From the NCBI GenBank assembly GCA_013397695.1, contig VYZI01000083.1, forward strand, positions 2,745,819 through 2,809,818: a stretch of DNA of 64,000 bases, read 5' to 3'. Every line of letters starts with the position of its first letter. The first letter of the stretch is position 1. This document shows, piece after piece, positions 53,204-64,000 of the stretch. This stretch comes from Centropus unirufus. Lineage: Eukaryota; Chordata; Aves; Cuculiformes; Centropidae. A model generated the notes under the pieces. It did not search any database and was not told the DNA's origin. It saw nothing but the letters and a program-made list of their open reading frames with translations. Both the position numbers and the translations under genes were made by a program.

Positions 53204-56200
53204 CTGCAGTAAAACCCAAGAGCCCATTGGCCTCTTCTCTTAAAATAAAACTTCGGGTTAGAGAAAAACAGTAAGTATTTTGTCCAGTGTCATCCAAATC
53301 AACACATGGTAATCAACTGCAAAAAATTATTGCAATTACAATGCTTTTATAGGTAATCCTTTAAAGCTTTTGAGCAATGATTTTCCAACCACCAACATAG
53401 ATGGAGAGTGAGTGCCTGTCAAACTAAGTATTGCTTTGTAAAATACTTGCTTAGAATCCTCTAATATAAAAAGATCTGGTAAAGACTAGATGCAGAAGTT
53501 TGCGTATTATGGTCTCTTTGAAGGAGAGACTGTGCTTTCCTGTCTGCAAAATACAATTCACACTTCTACTGTTGATAATGCATTAGTTATACTGCAGATA
53601 TATCCAACAGCAGTCTGAAAGCAAAACCAAATTACTAAGACCTTAGGAGGGGGTGGGGTGTGAAGTGAAACAACAAAGACAAGCATCCAAAAAACTAACA
53701 ACAAAACACTGAGAAGCTAAGCAAAAAAAAAAAAAACCAGTTAAAGTTGTTTGTATGGCCTTAGTTCTTCTCCTTTCCATCCTCAATAGAAAATGCAAGG
53801 AACTTTATCTGTAGCCTCCACTACCAGTATCCTAGTTATAGCTGTTTGCAATGTCAGCATTACAAGCAGAGATACCATGCTTAGAAGAGAATATGGGAAA
53901 CTGATACCGAGACCATAAATTTCTAACGAAATACAAGATATTTAAAAAAAAAAAAAGCTATATGAATGATTTGCAGTTGCTTCCTTGGCCAAAGATCTGT
54001 GGGTGCAGCTGTAAAAAGTGCCAAAAAGTAACTTAATTGAAAATCTGTCACATGTTACCTACTTCCCTATTTGATTATTAAAATGTGAACTTTGTTGCCA
54101 AAAATTGACAGGGGGAACATTATTTGCATGGGAGTTTGGTGAAAAAGAGGGAATTCTTTTTTTTTTTTTCATACATGGGGTGGATAAAAAAGTGCCCAAA
54201 TGCTAATACATTGATATTCAGAACTAAACACTAAAATGCCAAGCTTTGAATACCATAATTTGCTAGCCATTTATCTTGATGCTTAAGTCTCCTTCACAAA
54301 AGATCATTTTGCTGTTTATTCCACTGAACATTTAGGTTCTACAGAGCTGAACCGCAGTCCATGAAAAATATTAAATTAAATCCAAGGCAAACAAATGCAG
54401 ATGATCAAATAACAACAGTAAGCAGAAGGCTCATACTGTGCCTATTTCTGCTTCAGGGCAGTGGCAGATTTCCCTAGCCCTGGGCTCGGGCTCAGAATCA
54501 GGAGACAGAAGCTTCTTCCCTTTTGTGTCTCAGCAAAAGGATTCCCAAATTTTGACCTTGAAACTCATATTACAGTGGACTTTTCAAAACTGAAACTTTT
54601 TTACTACGGTAACAGGAGTCTGGAGGTGCTCTTCATTAGCTTGATTAAGTCAGTCAAATTCTGTGTGAAAGACTGTAAAGAAACTTACTGGGTCTTGGGT
54701 CAGCAAAACATAAAGACACAACTCACAGTAAGTGGCCCTGCAAAGAGTGGCTCTTCTTCACTCTCACTGGTTTCATCAAGAGTTGAGGATATCAGGTCCT
54801 CTGTCTCTGACTGAGGTCAGGGATTTTAAAAGAGTATCAGTTATGCTTGAAAGCTTCTGGCTTAGTGGAGGCTGGAACAAAATCATTACCACATACTATA
54901 CAAAACCAATCAGACCTCCTACTTGCTGGAACATGTTCCTGAAGTTTCTTAGCAGCCCTATTTAGTATCTTCAAAACAGAGTTATGTTGTTAAATACCAT
55001 TCTTCCTGATGCACAAATCAGAATTTTCTAGTCTGAATTCAAAGACATTGTTCTCATTAATATAAAAATAAGATGAAAGAGAGATAAAAATAAAAACACC
55101 CGCAGATATTTGAGTTAGTAACCTGTACAAAGATTTCACTTTCTTACCTTTTCCCCCAAATTCACTTCCATCACCCTGACTAGGAACAATACCATCAGAA
55201 TCAACTCCGAGGCAAAGGTATGAATGAGTGCAGCAGAACCAAGTATTTTCCCAAGACAGGGCCTCTGTGATCGATCGCAGCAGATTTGAGCTCTTTCTAA
55301 CCAATGGAAGCTGACCTGCTGCAGGCCATCTCTAGTCTGCAAGTAGTGTTTATTAGCTTAGGCTGAGCCTGGCGGTAATACAATCAAAGAGGGAAGAGTG
55401 CTTGCAGTCTACTGGGAAGACATATGCTAAATATCCTAAGTTTCAAGAAATAACTTGGATCTTAATAGCTCTGCATTAGAGTTGTTGAGGAAATGGGTTC
55501 TGAACTTGTCTGGCTCCAGCAGAATTACTTTTTGGGTTAACTGAGTAGGTGAAGATTTTTACAGGAAACTTTCCCTCCGTCAGCCTTGGATTTAAAGTGA
55601 TCCTGAAACAGTCAAACAAGGCAGCCACAAAGAAAGCAGGTCCAACGTTTCAGATTATGCTGTTAGAACTCTTTCTCACTTTTGCCTGTAGCCAGCAAGC
55701 CAGGAAAACAGGACCTTCCTTCAAACCACTAGACCTGGGTTGGTTTGATGGCAAAAGTGGAGTCAGCTTCAGTTTGTGGAATGCTAGGATAGCCTGAAAG
55801 CAGATCCCCCAGATAACAGACCAGATTCCCCAGTCCTGGTTCATTCCTCCCTGGGGCCACAGTGCAGTCTCTGCAGAGCCCTTGGGCTCAGAAGGCTGGC
55901 TGGTGTCAGCACAGCACAGTACAAATGCATGGAGCCTGCCTGTGTCCTCCGTCCATTCCTGTACCCTTCCTGCAACACAGAACATAGGAAAACACAAGTA
56001 CAAAGACACACAGGTCTATCCAGGCTCATTACCCCTCAGGTCTCCCTAGACTGTGCAGCCAAGGTTGCAATCTGAGTCACCTGGCTGCGTTCACACCACG
56101 TGTGGGAGCGGCGTGAGGATGTAATCGTTTGCCCTGGCATGGTGGAACAGACAGAACTACGAAGCCGGGAGAAACCCAAGCTGGCTCCTCACTGGAATCC

Positions 56201-56357
56201 CACAAATTAGGCTGGTTTCCATTCCTCCTTTTTTTTTCTTTTGGGAGAATGACAGAGAGTCTACTGAGTCTCAAAGTGACCAGCATGAGTCTATCAAGAT
56301 TATTCATCACAGCTCTGCACCTCTATAAGAAATCCTGCTGCCCCTGTCAGCAAAGAT

Positions 56358-56450
56358 AGAATCATAGAATCATTTGGCTGGAAAAGACCTTTGAGGTCAT
56401 CGAGCCTAACCACACTTGTCCACTACTAAACCACATCGCTAAGCAAACCA
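56358..56450 (-). mobile_element. CR1 LINE 3' end, reverse orientation
   Basis: The segment has ATAGAATCATAGAATCATTT, then GGCTGGAAAAGACCTTTGAG and a GTCATCGAGCC block. This is a near-consensus CR1 3' tail in reverse, truncated after about 90 bases. It lies in intron 5, about 600 bases before exon 6. Confidence 0.92.
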
Positions 56451-57036
56451 GAGAACCCACCACAGGTAACTGCTGGCTGGGCACCAGAGACTCGAATCAG
56501 GAGGGCAGCATTTGATGGAATACCCTGCTTTAGACTCCATCTCTCTATGGCTCACTTCATAACTAAAATGGCAACACCGCTTCCTTTTTCCCCAGCCAAT
56601 TTCTAACTCAGCTACTTAAAAGCAGTTGAGAGCAGGAATGAAATCCCACTGTGCAGCATCCACAGAACCTGAGGCACCATGCCCAGCTTTGTGTGGGCCA
56701 GCAGTGTTATTCCTCCCGCTCCTGCAGAACTGGCTCTAAGGAGCTGGGCTCCTCCCAGGCACCTCATCTGAACGGTGCTGCCACAAATGTTAATTCCATG
56801 CAGGAGGATGGAGTCTGAACTTTCACCAAGACCTCTGGGATTACCCTTAGGTATTTGGAGATGTGTTTTTAAGTATTATACTCTCAAGTGGCAGGGTAAG
56901 CAAGATTTGGGTTGAGGAACAAAACACGAGATGAACCTTCTCTTCTCACCGTACCTACCCCTGTTATGCTGAAAATAATGTACTGTGGCATTTTTCATAG
57001 GAATCTAATAAAAAAAAAATTCTTTTTTTCTTTCAG

Positions 57037-57385
57037 CTACGATGAATGCGTGGGGCCAGGAGCAACACAAATATATATACCCACAGACGATCCACCCCCA
57101 TATTCTCTTATGGACCCTTGTCAAAGAAATGAAGTATCTATAAACATTAGCCTGGAAGAGGAAGCAGCATGTGGGACCACAGGACAGGCTGAAAATTATG
57201 CAGTCAGGCTGCAGGACTTAGAGCAGCCCATTTCATCCATCTCTCTGTCGCCTCTTACTCTGGAGGCTGCTCCCCTATACGAGACAGTGGTGTGTGAACG
57301 GAATATTCCTATCCCATGTGTTCCAATGGAAGTACTGAAAAATTCTTCCACTGATTATCAGACCGTTCTGAACCAAATCGTGTGA
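57037..57385 (+). CDS. BEAN1-like: BEAN1-like exon 6, cytoplasmic tail with PY motif and stop
   Basis: The terminal coding exon begins after TTTTTCTTTCAG in phase 2, completing Arg190, and ends at TGA 57383-57385. It opens with YDECVGPGATQIYIPTDD and then PPPYSLMD. The corresponding mammalian BEAN1 block, as remembered, is YEECVGPGATQLYVPTDAPP with PPYSLTD. This near-identity is the best single proof of family. PPPY (209-212) is a predicted NEDD4 WW ligand. A third motif, LPPYEAV in mammalian BEAN1, appears here as APLYETV, so its PPxY is lost. The protein ends NQIV against the remembered ERIV; the middle of the tail is much diverged. Confidence 0.95.
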
Positions 57386-58620
57386 AAAAAATTGCTCTTT
57401 CCTTCAATTCTTCTGAAGAACTTAGACCAACAAACACATTCAAATGGAAGAATAAAACCTCTGAAACTTTTACCTATTTTATATATTTAAACAGGGATGC
57501 AATGGGATTTTTTTTTTACAGTGAATTTTGAAAGTTTACCTAAAGGTCCCTCCATGTGCTTCAAAGTGTTTCATGCCATCACAGAGTATAATAAGAGCAG
57601 CGGTGACAACCAGCACACCTGACCTTTTTGAAGCATTTCAAAACACATTGAAGTCATCCACTCTTAGTGTAGATAAATGTTATCCAGTCAAGCCTACTTG
57701 TTGATTTTATGATACTTCGCATGTTTTAGAGCAGAAGGAAAAAGAACAGCATTTTGTTGTCTTTGTAGGTGTCAATAGTACATTTCATTCAGTGTCTTGG
57801 CAACAAAGCATTCTTACATAATCCTTTGTCTAAATTTGTATTTCAGGAGGCAGTACAGTGCCTGCAAAGCACGGCTATAAGTACCATAAAGGAGCCAAAG
57901 GAAAATGAGAACCATCTTTTGCTAGTCACAACTCTTCCTTTAGAGAGTCTGGCCAGGCTTTCCAGCCCATTGCAAAGCCTGCTGTAAGTCTTCCTCAAAA
58001 GAAACCAGCAGTAACTGATAGAGAAGTGGCAATGGATCCCCAGACAGCAATTGGCTTTATCTACAGAAGCTGAATCACAGCTGTGTGCAGGCCTGGGAGC
58101 TGCCTACCCGTCACAGGGACTGGACTTGGGAAGGTTCATGTCTGGAATCCCAGAAGATTCTCTATGCCGATTCCCATGCATGACAGCATTTTCAGGCACT
58201 ACCTGGTCTCTTTCTTCAATAAGGAGTTACAAAGGACCCTGACCTCAAGGAATTACAGTAGTGTGACGTAAATAATAGCTGCTGGATTTGGCATGCACGA
58301 TAACTAAGAATCTCACTTTGCGCAGAAACCTCTGCTATTAGACACAATCCTTTTCACTGAAACGTTGCTCTCACAAATGTTGCCTGTGTTCATAAGCTTG
58401 GACTTCTCACACATCCATATGACAAATGAAGGTTGGAGATGCTCATGAGCAGGAACAGCAGAGGTAAACTGCAAGTGTTCAGTTTGATCTTAGATGGTAC
58501 ATAAGCACTCTGTTACCTCCTAAGGACTGAACTAAATCTTCAGCCAGGACTAGTTAGCAGACCTATCAGGAGTTCACCTCCACTAAATCTCGTAGAAGTA
58601 TTTTCACTGAAAAAATAAAA
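57386..58620 (+). other. Probable 3' UTR of the BEAN1-like gene
   Basis: Non-coding sequence directly after the stop codon. AATAAA occurs at 57451, only 66 bases after the stop, and again at 58614 within an A-rich stretch. The true 3' end is not determined. Short open frames here show no homology. Confidence 0.5.
57451..57456 (+). terminator. Candidate polyadenylation signal AATAAA
   Basis: A canonical hexamer 66 bases after the stop codon. It would give a very short 3' UTR, so a distal site such as 58614 is an equally plausible main signal. Confidence 0.4.
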
Positions 58621-61600
58621 AAGTTATACTGACAAAATGGGCTTTGGTTTACTACCCCTACTGAAGGATAGGCAAAAATGAGTACAGTAAGTATGTAGTT
58701 GTGTTTAAAGGGAAGCATCATCCAAATTATTAAAATTGCACTTGGATTTTCTGTAAATACTAAATAATTTACAACTGGAATCATCATTCAACACACCAAA
58801 GATTGACACAATTATAATTAATACTTAGATAGGAAGTAATTATATGGTTCTTACTGCTGTATAAATTATACCATTACTGAGTCACATACACATGATGAGA
58901 TAAGGTAAGCATGCATTTTTGCCAAGTAGATGAGAGTAAATACATGTTTTGCTAAAATAACAGGATTCTGTCATAGTGCAGCAAGGTCTTCAATTTTCTC
59001 AGTATACTACACCCAAAACAACAAAAATTCACAGTTTCACATTGCAAAGCTGCTGGTAGGCATTGCCAGAACGTAGGCTGTACTTCGCATGTGTATTTTT
59101 AACAGACAGAACTATTCGTAAACAGTTTCGTATCTTCAATAAGAAAAGCAAAACCCTACACCATCTATTAGGGGCCAGAAATGAAAACCAACAAGAAACG
59201 CACTAGTCAGATTACTGCAGGATAATAAAAAGTGAAGGAAAGCAGAGGGGCTAATTTATACAGAATAGGAGAGGCTTTGGTAGCAGTGTCTTCCTGCAGC
59301 TCTTTGAGACCGGCCTAGAACAGCGTAAGGCACTGGGACCAGACCTCGCTTACTTCAGGCTGCAGTTGGCAGGGGGGTGAGAAACCTTAACAAACAAAGA
59401 GTAGAAGGCAAGTATGTTGGTTAGAGTTTGGGTTGTTTTTTTCCTGAAAGCCAGTGTCTTCTACCTGTAAAGTGGCAAACCTAAGGGTTCTACTGGCAGC
59501 TGAGACTCTGCTCGGTTACAGATGTTTACAGCTTCTGTGCATTCTGGGAAATCGTTTCAGCCTGCTTGGCTTGTAACCTCACGAGAATTTTATGACTTCC
59601 CACTAACTTTCTATCTGTGGTTTACCAAATAAACTAATTTTAAGTAGGCCTCAGATGAAAATGGGATATTTCTATTTACCTCATGATAGAAATGCATTAC
59701 TGAGATGATAGAAAACTAATCGAAGTCTTTCTTGACTTGATCAATGATGCATCCTTAGCATTGAGATCTGGATTATATGTAGCAGCACTACTTCCAAACA
59801 GCTGTCTACTCCCTCTTGTGGTATACTGCTTTATAACGTCAAGTCAGCTAGTTATCACACTGCACACTTCACAGGGAGGGAGGGACTCATCCATCAAAAT
59901 AATCCCAACCTCATTGTCACGTGTATGTGGAAGCCAACCAAAACATACACTTCCGTACTGTAGCATTTTTCTAAGGTATCACTAAATGTATAGGTTATGT
60001 CATTCATCATGAAGAAGTATCTTTAAAAAACAAACTGTGAATTAAAGTGGAATATGTTACCTACAGTGATACCACAATCACTTGTAAGAGTGGATTAGAA
60101 TTTTCTATTCCTGTTAATCTTTTTAATTAGGTGATATCCAAAGTTGGGGTAAAGCTTATAAATCCAACCCACATACCTCTGCATAAAACAATACTAGAAA
60201 GAGAAGTTTACAGCTCTTAAAGCTGCTCTAACAGCTTCTGCTGCTACTGAAACAGTGCTAAAACTTCTTGTAACAATACTGTAAGGCCATGCTTTCCCTT
60301 CTTGGAAAACATTTATGATCCTGTATAGATCTCAGTAAAATTGACAGTGTTTCCCAATGCGCCTCTTAAGACTATCAGATTTTATTCTAAACTCTCACAT
60401 ACTTTTAATGCCAGTCCTAAAACAGGCTTAACACAGGCCTGTCATATATTACACAACTAATATCAGAAAGAAAAATGTTTAGACATGCTATTTCATGCTA
60501 TGCGATAGCAATACTGTATTTCTGTAATCATCTCTTTTGCTTCAATTTTTTAGTAAACTAATCTTTACACAAAACTTTTAGTAAAGAACATACATGTATT
60601 GAATATTGCTTCTGTGCTTTTTCTTGCATTGCTCTCACTTCAGTACTACCCAGAGCATTTAGCCTCCTGTTAATCAGACAGCTAAGCAATATTGTGCTTC
60701 AGCCACTTCCATCTGGATTTTACATTTGGAATAAGCAGCCATCACAACAGTCCAGTTTCTCCTGCTCAGAGGGACAAGTCAGTGTGTGCCCAGCTCATTT
60801 ATTATTGTCCTCTCTATCACTCTCTGACTCCGCTTCCTGGGCTGGGAATCAGCAGTTGTACCTCTGTCACTTACTATAAGCCGCTACCCAGACCATAGGT
60901 GTGCTGCCTGCGCACCTCTGGGAAAAGAGGACACTCTTAACCTGCATTAGACTGCATTAGGACCCACAGAGAACTGATTTCTAATACCATACTGCTGTCA
61001 TAGCAAAAAGTTCTCAGTGAAAATACTCATCACAATTATATCCGAGCACCTCCAGCTCTTAGCTCCACTGAAGTAAGGTGCTACACTTGAAGTGGAAATT
61101 GCAGATAGAACTTAACTCCACACTTCTCTGAACCCCAACAGCATCTCCTGCATTAAAACTTCTCAGCTAAGTAAAAGCATTAAAGAACCTAGAAGTATCC
61201 TGCTGATTCATTCATGTTTAGGGTACAATGCCTGGATTCTCTTGTCTGTTTTACTGCATCTCCTATCAACATTGTTTCAATATCTTTCCTCTGACTCAAG
61301 GAGCCCAACTGCAATGAAAGACCCAGGTACACAGCCTGATGCAATTCACCAGGGACGGGCACTGTGCCTTGGAACTCCAGGGAAACAGCAACAGTTCACA
61401 CACACACAGCTGGGAGCGGCTATTCCTTCCTAGTGATCCGCCCTCCCCTCCTAGGCTAATGACGAGGCATTTGCCTTACAGTAGTCTTTAAAACAAAACC
61501 TTTTAAAAATCTTTTTGAAAGATTCTGTTTCCTGTTACATACCAAATGAACCCAAGGACATTCACAATGGAGAGACTTTTTTTAATTTAAATTCAAGCAA

Positions 61601-63080
61601 CGATGAAGAAGAGAAAGAACCCTGTTAAAATTATTGTATTGGCATAACTTTGCTCCTAGCAGGATTTTATATTTCTGCAAGAGATTGAAATCAGTAGTGA
61701 ACAAAATTAATACACCCAGAAACAAGCAAAAGTTATTTGCAGAACATTCTGGACCCTCCTTGAAGAAGGATAAGAGATAAGAGACCTCATAGCTTGGAGA
61801 ACTGCTACTGGACTTGCAGCACATGGGTCACGGGCGAGAACTCTGTCCTGCTGGCAGTGATGGGATTGGATTGGTAGCACACACACACACCCCAGGGAAG
61901 CAGTTCAGCTTCTTTTTGAGAAAATAGGCTTTTATAATATTCAGGCCTTCAAAACACAGAAAGTAAATCTCGTCCTTGGAGGCTGTACTAGGAAACTAAT
62001 TCTGAGAATGAAAATAAGAACACGGCGACAGATGAAACAACTCATTTTGCTACGTTATGCTGCTCTGCTGAGAAGTGAAACACTCAGAAGAACCAGCAAC
62101 AAGGTAAAATTTCCTGTATCATAAAAAAAAATAAATGCACCAGCCTTTAACAAAATGCAGGTATTCTATGTGTTAGGAGAACAGCAAAGGTCAAAGCACC
62201 CAATCCTGCCCCTGCCATGGGAGCTGGTGTGCAGAAAGGTGAAATCCAGCCCTCCCATCTGGGTCAATAAAGTCCTGCATATGGCGAGGAGAGCGCTGAG
62301 CTGCCCGCAGGCACTCTATGAAGTGCACAGCCTAGCTTGTCCGTGTACACACACACATATGGTGGGGAGGAAACTCAGACATCACAGCAGATGGCCTCGT
62401 TTTAACATGTGGTGGAAAGGGGATTTGTTCCCCCTTCCCTCTTGGCTACATCAGCAATTTTTATATAGCAATTAGCCATACACCAATTCTACAAAACTAT
62501 TTCCTAATGACATTTCTCTTGGAACGATGATCAGAAGCATATGTTTTTGGAAAGCCCTCTTGCCTGGAAAGAGAGATAAAACCAGTTTGCTTACAGCACC
62601 ACACAGCCACTTTCCACAAGAAAGAAACAGGACTGTGGACAAATAAGCCTGAGAGTTACCTTAATCAGAAGAAGCCACATGTTTGCAGCGATTAACAGTG
62701 AATCTATCACGCAACTCAGACAATACTATAGTGAGATGAACCACCAAAAAGCCATCAGGTCAAACTCACACTTGCAGCAAGTCAAGTCAGTGGAACCACT
62801 GCTGAAGACACTGGCTAAGGTCACAGTAGACCCGTGCCAGCACTGATTTCTGAGATCACAAAGGGGCACAACACTTTAGTGGCTGGAAAAAGTGATTCTC
62901 CAAAAATCATGATTATCAATATCACCTGTCAGGTATGTGCTCCAACTGCTGGACCTGATCTCCATTTCAAAACTACCCCAGGAAACTTTCCAGCCATCAC
63001 AGAAGACAGGAATGACTTTCAGCTGATTATTACACAAATGTTCAGAGATAACAGATAACAAAAAACAATAACAAGACAGG
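58621..63080. other. 3' flanking DNA, no gene recognised
   Basis: AT-rich sequence with short, featureless open frames and small CA runs near 61880 and 62350. No exon of a neighbouring gene is recognised. In particular I see no thymidine kinase 2 exon, which would be expected nearby if this were the human BEAN1 arrangement. Confidence 0.55.
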
Positions 63081-63084
63081 ATCA

Positions 63085-63475
63085 CAGAAATCATAGAGTG
63101 GTTAGGATTGGAAAGGACCTTAAAGTCCAGCCAGTTCTAACCCCTCTGCCATGGGCAGGGACACTTTCTGCTGGATCAGGGGCTCCAAGCCCCATCCAAC
63201 CTGGCCTTGAACACCTCCAGGGATGGGGCAGCCACCACTGCACTGGACAACCTGGGCCAGGGCCTCCCCACCCTCACAGCAAAACATTTCTCCCTCACAT
63301 CTCACCTCAATCTCCCCTTTCAGCTCAAAACCATTCCCCTCATCCTATCCCTGCACTCTCTGATCCCTGCCCCTCCCCAGCCTCCCTGGAGCCCCTTCCA
63401 GCACTGGGAGCTGCTCTGAGGTCTCCCTGGAGCCTTCTCCAGGCTGAACTCCCCCAGCTCTCCCAGCCCGGCCTC
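63085..63475 (-). mobile_element. CR1 LINE 3' fragment, reverse orientation
   Basis: It starts AAATCATAGAGTGGTTAGGA and runs about 390 bases through classic reverse CR1 blocks: GGAAAGGACCTTAAAGTCCA, CCTTGAACACCTCCAGGGAT, TTTCTCCCTCACATCTCACC and CTCCAGGCTGAACTCCCCCA. It is less decayed than the other copies. The open frames crossing it on both strands are not genes of their own. Confidence 0.92.
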
Positions 63476-63782
63476 ACAGGAGGTGCCCCAGCCCCCGGGA
63501 CACCCCGTGCCCGCTCTGGCCCCGCAGCCCCCCACAGCCACACTCACCTCGCCCCACAGCGCAGCGGCCGCCTCTTGCAGCCCACATCTCCTCCTGCGGC
63601 CGCGATCGAGGGCCAGGGGGGTGAGAAGCCCAGCAGCACCAGGGCGGGAAACCAGAGCCCTCACCTCGGGGAGGAAGGCGGGGGCAGCCGCAGCACCGCC
63701 CCGCGCCCACAGCGCCGAGGCCCCGCTTCTCGCCCCGCGCCTCAGGCACCGCCTCACGCCGAGGCACCTGCACGTGGCTGAG

Positions 63783-63909
63783 GCGCCTGAGGAGCCGCCG
63801 CGTGCCCCCAGAGCTGAGGTACCTGCACGGGGCCTCGCGCCCCGCCCCTGAGAATCCGCCTCGCGCCTGGCCTCCCGCCCGGCACCTGAGGAGCCACCAC
63901 GTGCCCTAG
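63783..63909. repeat. Degenerate ~98-bp duplication
   Basis: CGCCTGAGGAGCCGCCGCGT at 63783 recurs as CACCTGAGGAGCCACCACGT at 63881, both followed by GCCC. GCCTCGCGCC blocks lie between. This suggests an older tandem expansion adjoining the terminal minisatellite. Confidence 0.6.
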
Positions 63910-63914
63910 GAACC

Positions 63915-64000
63915 GCCTCGCGCCTCTCCTCCCGCCTCGCGCCTCTCCTCCCGCCTCGCGCCTCTCCTCCCGCCTCGCGCCTCTCCTCCCGCCTCGCGCC
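63915..64000. repeat. 19-bp GC-rich minisatellite, running off the window
   Basis: The unit GCCTCGCGCCTCTCCTCCC repeats four times without error (63915, 63934, 63953, 63972), and a fifth copy is cut by the window end. Total length is unknown. The perfect identity implies recent expansion. Confidence 0.97.

Larger units (their letters stand above)
48677..57036 (+). other. Intron 5 of the BEAN1-like gene
   Basis: 8.4 kb from GTAAGC to TTTTTCTTTCAG, AT-rich. It contains a C run near 49703-49712, A runs near 53719 and 53943, and a CR1 fragment at 56358-56450. A reverse-strand cysteine-rich open frame at 53028-53203 is listed separately. Nothing else is recognised. Confidence 0.65.
12381..57385 (+). 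other. BEAN1-like: BEAN1-like gene (whole coding span, six-exon model)
   Basis: This is the joined model of exons 12381-12390, 13008-13082, 23078-23209, 45699-45908, 48535-48676 and 57037-57385. It totals 918 coding bases, 305 residues if read from the CTG. Order: hydrophobic signal-like N-terminus (about 1-14), LDLa-like six-cysteine module (36-71), juxtamembrane stalk with sequons, transmembrane helix (about 100-125), basic cytoplasmic stop-transfer, PPRY at 188-191, PPPY at 209-212, and a C-terminus ending QIV. BEAN1 is known as a membrane protein that binds NEDD4 through PY motifs, which suggests an adaptor or substrate role in ubiquitination. The exon 4-6 assignment is firm and the exon 1-3 coding status is inference. 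A shorter product from ATG 23185 would be 241 residues. It may be a paralog rather than BEAN1 itself: it lacks the His-rich cytoplasmic tract I recall from mammalian BEAN1, and no TK2 (a human BEAN1 neighbour) is visible. Confidence 0.7.
63480..64000. promoter_or_regulatory. CpG-rich region, possible second promoter
   Basis: After the CR1 copy the sequence becomes very GC- and CpG-rich up to the window edge, with NotI-like GCGGCCGC motifs near 63568 and 63597. On the minus strand there are donor-like sites (GCGAG|GTGAGT near 63550 and CGAG|GTGAGG near 63662), so a leftward transcript may begin here. On the plus strand I see no clear first exon. The open frames, over 100 codons on both strands, are explained by composition. 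Confidence 0.45.

Noticed and set aside
54461..54814. 117-codon open frame in intron 5
   Set aside because: No ATG start, no homology recognised and no phase-consistent splicing to exons 5 or 6.
63098..63781. Plus-strand open frame of 227 codons
   Set aside because: Its first half is a reversed CR1 fragment and its second half is CpG-rich DNA, and the peptide is low complexity.
1..64000. tRNA, rRNA, CRISPR, endogenous retrovirus or prokaryotic features
   Set aside because: No cloverleaf boxes, direct-repeat arrays with spacers, LTR pairs or viral gene blocks were recognised by eye.

Overview
This is a vertebrate nuclear window, most likely avian. Several CR1 LINE 3' ends are present (for example near 9075, 39619, 56358 and 63088). 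There are long AT-rich introns, GT-AG splice sites and sharp CpG islands, and no bacterial-style operons. Almost none of the 64 kb is coding.

I can support one gene. It runs on the + strand from a CpG island near 12 kb to a stop codon at 57385. I reconstruct six exons: 1 (ends 12390), 2 (13008-13082), 3 (23078-23209), 4 (45699-45908), 5 (48535-48676) and 6 (57037-57385 coding part). All junctions agree in reading phase. Exons 4 to 6 clearly encode a BEAN1-family protein. BEAN1 (brain expressed, associated with NEDD4) is a single-pass membrane protein whose cytoplasmic PPxY motifs bind NEDD4 WW domains. The diagnostic parts are a transmembrane segment preceded by LLVSP, the block ECVGPGATQ, and the motif PPPYSL.

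Exons 1 to 3 add something not in the BEAN1 protein as I remember it: a signal-peptide-like hydrophobic stretch and a six-cysteine module spaced like an LDL-receptor class A (LDLa) repeat. The remembered start Met of mammalian BEAN1 aligns to a Met inside this module. The open frame through exons 1 to 3 has no upstream ATG, but a CTG sits in GCC-rich context at 12381. This extended ectodomain and its possible non-AUG start is the main discovery candidate. Ortholog versus paralog of BEAN1 is unresolved; divergence and the missing His-rich segment favour a paralog.

Layout: 1-11.8 kb, gene-free 5' flank with a (CA)n tract and two CR1 copies; 11.8-12.6 kb, CpG island promoter; 12.4-57.4 kb, the BEAN1-like gene with one 22.5 kb intron; 57.4-63.1 kb, 3' flank; 63.1-63.5 kb, CR1; 63.5-64 kb, a second CpG-rich region that ends in a 19-bp minisatellite running off the window.
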